A stretch of 64,000 bases of DNA from Lepidodermella squamata (lineage: Eukaryota; Gastrotricha), in assembly GCA_047495785.1 (NCBI GenBank), contig JBLDXI010000020.1, positions 310,001 through 374,000 on the forward strand, written 5' to 3'. Both the position numbers and the translations under genes were made by a program. Position 1 is the first letter of the stretch. Every line of letters begins with the position of its first letter. The notes beneath the pieces are model-generated. The model was not told the DNA's origin. It worked only from the letters and a program-made list of their open reading frames with translations, and searched no databases. Shown here piece after piece: positions 57,868 through 64,000 of this stretch.

Positions 57868-60357
57868 ATGAGTTTTGCCTCGCCACAAACCGACGATGAA
57901 ATCGCGAAAGAGCAGGTGAGTCATCCATTAGCTGATTAGCCAATAATTGAATGTTATTTGTCTTTATTTTGCGCTAATTAGATTTTCGACTTCATCAAGG
58001 AGGCGAACAAGACAAGCCAGCTTGGACCGGTTTCGTGGAATACGGCGCTCAAGTTTCTGAGAGCCAAGAAATTCAATTTGAAAGGAGCGCTAGATTTATT
58101 TGACACTTATCAGGTAGGCGTGATTAGTTAGCTAGTTACTCGATGGAAAATTTAATGAATGACGCTGATTGATTGATAGAAAACTCGCCTCAGCGAGAAC
58201 CTCGTCGATGTCAGCCCTTTCGAGATCGACGTGTGCCGCGAGCTGCTCAGCTGTAAAGTGACGGTGCTGCCAGCGCGTGGCACCGACGGTGCTGCTGTCA
58301 TACTCGTGTCTGTCCGTTTGTTCTCAGCCCCCGTGTGTCACACCGCATTTCTGCGCAGCTTTATCTATACCCTCGACGTGCTCACCGAAAAGAAGGAAGT
58401 GCAACAGAATGGCCTCATCCTGCTCGTCGACATGACGGACGCGTCCTACTCGAACGTCGATCTCAGCCTCGCGATGAAGGTCTACAACATCGTGCAGGGC
58501 GCGTACCCGGCCCGCCTACGCAACATCTTCATAGTCGACGCCCCACTCTGGTTTCGAGCTGCCTTCAAAACAGTTTCGACCGTGTTCAGACGCAAAATGG
58601 CAGATCGAGTTGTGTTCGCGGCTTCGACCTCGGAATTGTCGACTCGAATCGGCGGTCGCCAGGCGCTGCCGACCCATTTAGGCGGAACTGCTAAGGTGGA
58701 TCACCACAGTTGGTTCGAGCAGTGTCTGTTATGGCACCCGGATTCGTCGACGGTCGACGTCCCGCGAACCCTCCGGCAAGCGTCCGGTAGTCTTGGAAGT
58801 AACTCGCCCAACGTTAATTCCGCGAGGGGTTCCCGGGCCTCTCATGGTACGCTCAATATTAAAGGTCTGACGATCTCGATAGTAAAAGCCAGTCAGCCGC
58901 CGGGAAATCACCGATTAGACAGCGAGTCGGATTCGGAATCGGATAAGGAGGACGTTTCGAAACTCGGTACAATGGGTTCGGTTGACGAGGACGACCAAGC
59001 CCAGCACCAGCCGATCGAGCCCGGCATGATGACGCCGAACGAACTTGTCGACTACGTGCTGCAACTCGGGGAAATGGGTCTCAGGAAAGAGTACGCCAAG
59101 TTGCGGGCAGCTCCTCTGGCCGGCTCTTGCTCGGTAGGCCGCAAGTCGGAAAACGTGTTGAAGAACCGCTACACCGACGTGCCGTGCTATGACTCGACCC
59201 GAGTTCGGCTGAATCTTCCCGTCAGTGACAGCGACTACATCCATGCGAACTTCGTATCACTCGCCTACCAACCCGCGGCTTTGATAGCCACGCAAGGCCC
59301 ACTCGACAACACCATTGCCGATTTCTGGTCGATGGTGTGGCAGTACCAAGTGCGGGTAGTTGTCATGGCGACAAAGCTGCACGAGCGGGGCCGTACAAAG
59401 TGCGCCCCGTACTGGCCGAGCGCGAGTGGGGCTCAGCTGATTTGCCAGCCGTTCATCGTATCGAACATGAGCGTGGACGTTTCGTCGTCACACTGGACCA
59501 TTTCCACACTATCGATAGTCGACACATTGTCAGGCACCGAGCGCACTGTCTTCCACCTGTTCTTCCACGGCTGGCCGGACTTCGGCATTCCCGAAGTTTC
59601 GGTTTTCTGCGACTTTCTCGACGTTGTCGATAAGCATGTAGCCTATTCCGGCCGCGCCGATGCCAGTTTGCCGTCATCTCCGGACCTCCTTGCAGGTCTC
59701 GTTAGCGAAGTCGCTGCAACATCTGCTGATTCTGCGACGGGCAGTGAGTCGGGCGGCGACGCGGCTGCCCACCACTCGCCCATTGTCGTGCACTGTTCGG
59801 CGGGCATTGGACGGGCCGGAACGTTCTGCGTCGTGTGGCACTGCCGGCACCAGCTCGCAATTTCAGAAACGAAACCGCCGCGTGTCGATCTAATGAGCGC
59901 CGTTCACTCAGTGCGAGCTATGAGGGTGAGTTACATTTTATTTCAGTCCAAAACCCTGAAGGCATCAATTCTAATATAAGTATTAAGGTGGTATGATCAC
60001 ATTCAAAATTTTCTATTCAATCTTTTGTAGATCAGTTGAGGTGGAAATAATTTTATTATGCGAATTTTACCTGTTATGTCTGTGTATTGATGGATGACTC
60101 GATCGATTTAACTGAGGCTACAGAGCCGTGAGAATAGCCTTGGCGAAACGCCTTGTTTGCGTGTCACTCTGCGGTCGCAGTGTCCACCTTAATGTCTAAT
60201 ATTTGTCTTTGTCATTCTTGCACAGGCTCTGGCCGTTCAAACTGCTGACCAATTTGGGTTTTGTTGGCTCGCTGTCATCGAGATCTGCCGCAGGCGTGGT
60301 CTAGTGACGAAAAACATTTCCGGCGTGCAACAGATCGTTTCTCAGCTGCAATCCTAA
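57868..60357 (+). CDS. PTPN9: PTPN9/MEG2-type tyrosine phosphatase with CRAL-TRIO domain
   Basis: Four exons (57868-57915, 57982-58113, 58180-59925, 60226-60357) encode 685 residues (human 593). The N-terminal CRAL-TRIO lipid-binding domain has ALKFLRAKKFNLKGALDLF and GAYPARLRNIFIVDAPLWFR. A Ser/Asp-rich linker follows, then MTPNELVDYVLQLGEMG, a block shared with PTPN9. The PTP domain contains LKNRYTDVPCYDSTRVRL, the WPD loop Asp527 (HGWPDFGIP), the P-loop HCSAGIGRAG with Cys599 and Arg605, and the Q-loop QTADQF. The residue after the P-loop arginine is Ala606, where Thr or Ser is the rule. A Ser/Ala-rich insert precedes the P-loop. MEG2 acts on secretory-vesicle fusion through NSF. A gatag acceptor lies 18 nt before the ATG. 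Confidence 0.92.
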
Positions 60358-62196
60358 CGCACTGTCCCTTCTGCCGATGTTATGCTGCTGCTGCTGCTGA
60401 TAATGTCCTGTATCCGTCCGCCTCGCTACGTTGAAATTAGAATATTACTGCATTGCTACTACGCTATTACTTCTACTACTGACCCCTCAATGTCTTCTTC
60501 TTCATCAACTACGCTACGTGTTTTGTTGTCGCGGCGCTGTTTACACTGGGTTCTTTTTATATGATGAAAAAGCAAAACAATAACACATCGGAATGCTAAT
60601 TCCGGTAAAAAATGTATCTCCTACTCTAAATAATGTTAGGCAGTGGTTTGTAGATTTTTTTAATTTGGGCTTTGCGCAAGCGTTTATATTCACTGGGTTT
60701 CTGACACTTGGCTTTCAGGCGGCGTAATAGAGCTGCCCTATAATCTATAAATAACTACTAAATTATTTAATCACCTTACGTGTTCGTCACCAGCACTTGC
60801 TAATGCGCGTGATGATGTGATCTGACGTTGAGTGAAATATAAATCACACGGCCGTTCCTGCTTCTTCCTCCGCTATTTTTTCTGTATTTTGCGACGAAGC
60901 TAAATTATGGCCGCATATCAGACACTTGTTGTTGATGAAAAAGCGTTGGCAAGCCCGCTTTACGTATTTTATACATTTTAAAGTGGGTATTTTGATGTTG
61001 TATTAAATTATTGAAAATGCTACACCCCGTAAAAATGCGGCGTCCAGCATTTCTGCGATGGTGATGTGACCGATGTTCGATGAAGATGCTACTATATTTT
61101 TCTGTCGGTTGTGACCATGTTACCGAACGCACGGCACGCATTTTATGTTCGTATGATGAGACGATAGCGAAAAATATTATGATATGACAATAATGTTGAA
61201 GAAAAACAGCAATCGTATCGGAAATAAACGAATTTGAAACGATTGGATTCAAACGGTCTTTTTACTGTCCTTGTTGGCTAGGGTACGACCACTGCGTAGT
61301 TGGTGATACTCGCGTTTTGCTAGTTCGACTCTAATCCATTCGGGAACATCGCTGATTGCATGGTTAGCAGATCCATGCATTAATACACGAATAACCGGTT
61401 GGTGTCATTTTGGAAAAGATCGCATATACCTGCTCAGGTGAGCACTCTTGATTTTTGCCGTTACACCTGTCTGCGAGAAAACGGATTGCACCACAAGAAT
61501 CAGCGTGCTGTGGAACATTTAATAAGAGGACATTGTTTGTTACGCGATTCGGTCGGCAATTACAGGGTATGGGATGTACCATACCCATAAAGTAAAAGCT
61601 GAAGTTGGCAGTTGGCAGAAATTCTGGCAGCCAAACGGAAGGTGTTAGGTGTTATCAAGGTGCGGCTTTTTCTATAAAATAGGCATGGTCAATAACAACA
61701 TGTAACAAAAATGAAGTCAAGCGGATGTTTGGAATGTTGTGAAATCATTCTGCTAACATGCATGCATGCAGCAATTGAGCAAGCGTGGCGATTCCGTGGG
61801 AAAAAAGCCCGCCAAATCTGCCGCAAATTTATGCATTCAAATGCAATTTTTAATATCAAAATAGGTTTATTACTTTTAAATAATATATATTTTTAAATAA
61901 AATTTGTATTCAATTATTCTTCACCATGTTGCACACGAGTTGTTCGAAGTATCTTCGCCACAGCGTTGCTTTGCGCTTGTTTGACTCGTGACCTACCGCT
62001 TTGGACTGATGGGAGATGACTCGTGTAGCTACATAGCTTCTTTTGGAGGAAATCTTGAATGGATGCCGGCTTTTTTTATGACCATGCTCGAAGATCTCTG
62101 TTTGGTCTACTTTGATGGCTTTAAGTTGTGTTTTGAACCGAATTCATGGATGACATACGCATCAGTGTCCACTTGTTCACATAATTGTTTGATTTT
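60358..62196. other. Intergenic region, 1.8 kb
   Basis: PTPN9 3' UTR, with a short GCT run at 60383-60400, then AT-rich sequence. No splice-supported exon was found. The gtttgattttag acceptor at its end (62197-62198) precedes the MED15 start by 26 nt. Confidence 0.45.
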
Positions 62197-62224
62197 AGAT
62201 AATTTGAATTAACTGATAGCGAAA

Positions 62225-62441
62225 ATGTATCAGCAGGGAATGCAAATGCCGCATGATAAGACTATAACTGTTCCCAGAATGTTTCGGGACAACATAGTTC
62301 GACAGCTTCAAGAAGAAATGACGCGGTGCGGTGGTATTGGGAAATCGCCCGTCGAAGTCGAGCAGTACATTTACGATACCATTCACTCTAAGGAGGAGTA
62401 CCTTGAAAAGGTCGGCAAAATGATTCTTGCTTTACAGACAA

Positions 62442-62472
<31 letters not shown>

Positions 62473-64000
62473 ACAACAGCAGCAACAACAACAGCAGCAG
62501 CAACAGCAGCAGCATGCTCAGCAAATGTCCGGTCAGTACCGACAGTTCCCCGGCCAAGGCCAGTATGTTCAGTTCCAACAAAATCCACAGCAAGGCCAGC
62601 AAGCTACCGTTCTCATACATACCGGACAGGGCCAAGTCGCTCCTGCTCAAATTATTCGGCAGCCAGCCTTCAATGTTGTCAGAGGTCAGCTTCCTCCGGA
62701 ACACGTTGCCGCAATGCAGGGTCAGCAATTTCGACCCAACGCGCCCAGACCTGGTGTTATGACCACTCAGCAACCACCACAGCAAATGGTACAGCATGGC
62801 CAGATGATTGCTCAGCAGCCTCGTCAGCAATTTCCGCCCGGCCAGGCAGTTTTGCTAGCTCAGCAGGGCCCACCTCAGCCTAATATGGTTATGGGTCAAG
62901 CCAGCAACATAGTTATTGGATCGAAAGTACAGCAGGCTGCAGCGGCTGCTCAGCAACAGCGCCGCCAAGTTGCCCAGCAACCACAAGTTCGTCCTCAAAT
63001 GGAACTAGCTCCTCAACAAGCACAACAGCAGCTTGTTTATGCCACAGTGCCTGGTGGGAAAATGGAACCTCAGCAGCAACAGCAACAATTTTTTCAACAG
63101 CAGCAGCAACAGTTTCAGCCCCAGCAACAAGTTGCTCCTCAGCATTTACAGCCTGGATTTCAACAAGGTCCCCAACCGCCACAGGGGCAACAGATGATGC
63201 AAGGAATTCCCCAGCAACCTCCTCAGCCTCAATTCGTTACGATGCCGCCACAGCAAGGACCTCCCCAACAACAGCAATCAAGCGCTTTACCTCGTCAAAA
63301 CCGATCGTTCAACACTGGAATTGCTAGTCCGGCGATGGCGGTCCCTGCACCTTCTACTGGGCCATCGCCTCTTGGTCCAAAGGGCGGCCCTGGTTCCGTT
63401 GGACCAGTAGCGGCAATGTCCCCAATGGTGCCAATGGTAGCTCAGCAGGCTCCTATACCCCAACCGCAGCCTGCTCCGATTCCTCATCCGCCTATGGAGC
63501 CGCAACAACATCAGGTTCCACCTAACATCAATGCTCAAGTTGTTCAACAGCAGCAGCAAGCTAGTCAAGAAGAAATCGCTGAAAAATTGAAGCAATTAGC
63601 CAAGTACAAAGAGCCCTTACGCATGCTGATCGAAACGTATGAAGGCCACAAGGACAACTCATCAACTATGAACAAAATGAAGCGCATTCTGGATATTATA
63701 TCTGGTCAGGGGTGCGAAAGTATGGCGATTTTGCGAAAATGTGAAGAGGCATGCATTCAAGTTGTCGCACGTTACTGTCCCGAGCCATCAGTAAACCAAA
63801 TATTTTCTAATGCTTTGTCGAAACTTGTCGTCGCCGCCGAAAATATCGCCTCACAGAATCCTCAGATTGCCAGCAGTGCACCCGAAGCTTTTTCACGCAT
63901 TTCAGCGAAAGCTTTCAGTGGCGTTTCTATTGATTCCAACTCTTACGACGCTGCTGACTTGGGTGACGAATGGAATAAAAAATTACAATCTGTTAATCGG
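62225..64000 (+). CDS. MED15: Mediator subunit 15 (5' part, cut by the window end)
   Basis: The frame stays open for 592 codons from the ATG to the last base, so the 3' end lies outside. The N-terminus is a KIX domain (about 18-72; PRMFRDNIVRQLQEEMTRCG and YIYDTIHSKEEYLEKVGKM). A 23-residue polyglutamine (74-96) and 350 residues of Gln/Pro-rich sequence follow. Then comes the conserved MED15 block IAEKLKQLAKYKEPLRMLIE with NKMKRILDII. MED15 sits in the Mediator tail and its KIX domain binds activators such as SREBP. In nematodes it is MDT-15, a lipid-metabolism regulator. The first exon is unusually long and intronless. The start is supported by the acceptor 26 nt upstream and by the KIX domain beginning soon after. 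Confidence 0.92.
62444..62512 (+). repeat. Mixed-codon polyglutamine tract in MED15
   Basis: Twenty-three consecutive Gln codons, CAG and CAA interleaved. The mixture breaks up pure CAG runs, which makes slippage expansion less likely. Confidence 0.95.

Overview
This is nuclear DNA from a compact animal genome. The genes are typical of metazoans: an Islet LIM-homeobox factor, GEMIN8, ERCC8/CSA, MED15, PTPN9 and a membrane adenylyl cyclase. They are split by many short introns, mostly 34-70 nt. Almost every start codon sits 1-35 nt downstream of a pyrimidine-rich ...AG splice acceptor with no visible 5' donor exon. One intercistronic gap is only 58 nt and carries such an acceptor. This pattern is the mark of spliced-leader trans-splicing and operons. 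Together with the EB-like cysteine-rich secreted protein it points to a nematode, though another small-genome trans-splicing invertebrate cannot be excluded from sequence alone.

Layout. 1-128 is the last exon of an unrecognised gene. ZNHIT2 (+) and RPL4 (-, nine coding exons) are convergent. A 12-TM adenylyl cyclase with degenerate catalytic residues (+) runs to 11450. A 4.2 kb gap with two inverted-repeat (MITE-like) elements follows. A catalytically dead phospholipase C of the PLCL/PRIP type (-) occupies 15667-20873. TSEN34 and ETFA (+) form an operon-like pair. An Islet-type LIM-homeobox gene with long introns spans 29827-35008. Three genes on the minus strand come next: a 14-exon secreted EB-like protein, GEMIN8, and a six-exon gene for an 83-residue coiled-coil protein that simple ORF calling misses.

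45.5-54.6 kb is a transposon landing zone. It holds a 5'-truncated LINE, a roughly 200 bp dispersed repeat present twice, and a complete 7702 bp Mutator-like element. That element has 173 bp terminal inverted repeats, an 8 bp target-site duplication, a transposase with MULE and SWIM features and a plausible DDE triad, and a second spliced gene encoding a 424-residue protein I do not recognise. This two-gene element is the best candidate for an undescribed system. After it come ERCC8, a Gfo/Idh/MocA oxidoreductase, PTPN9 and the start of MED15, all on the plus strand.

The host genes are mostly housekeeping: rRNA and snRNP assembly, tRNA splicing, electron transfer, repair and Mediator. A signalling set is mixed in (cyclase, PLC-like, PTPN9, Islet). 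Two of the signalling proteins look like pseudo-enzymes. Exon models were built by hand from splice consensus, reading-frame continuity and family alignment from memory; every internal exon was checked for phase.
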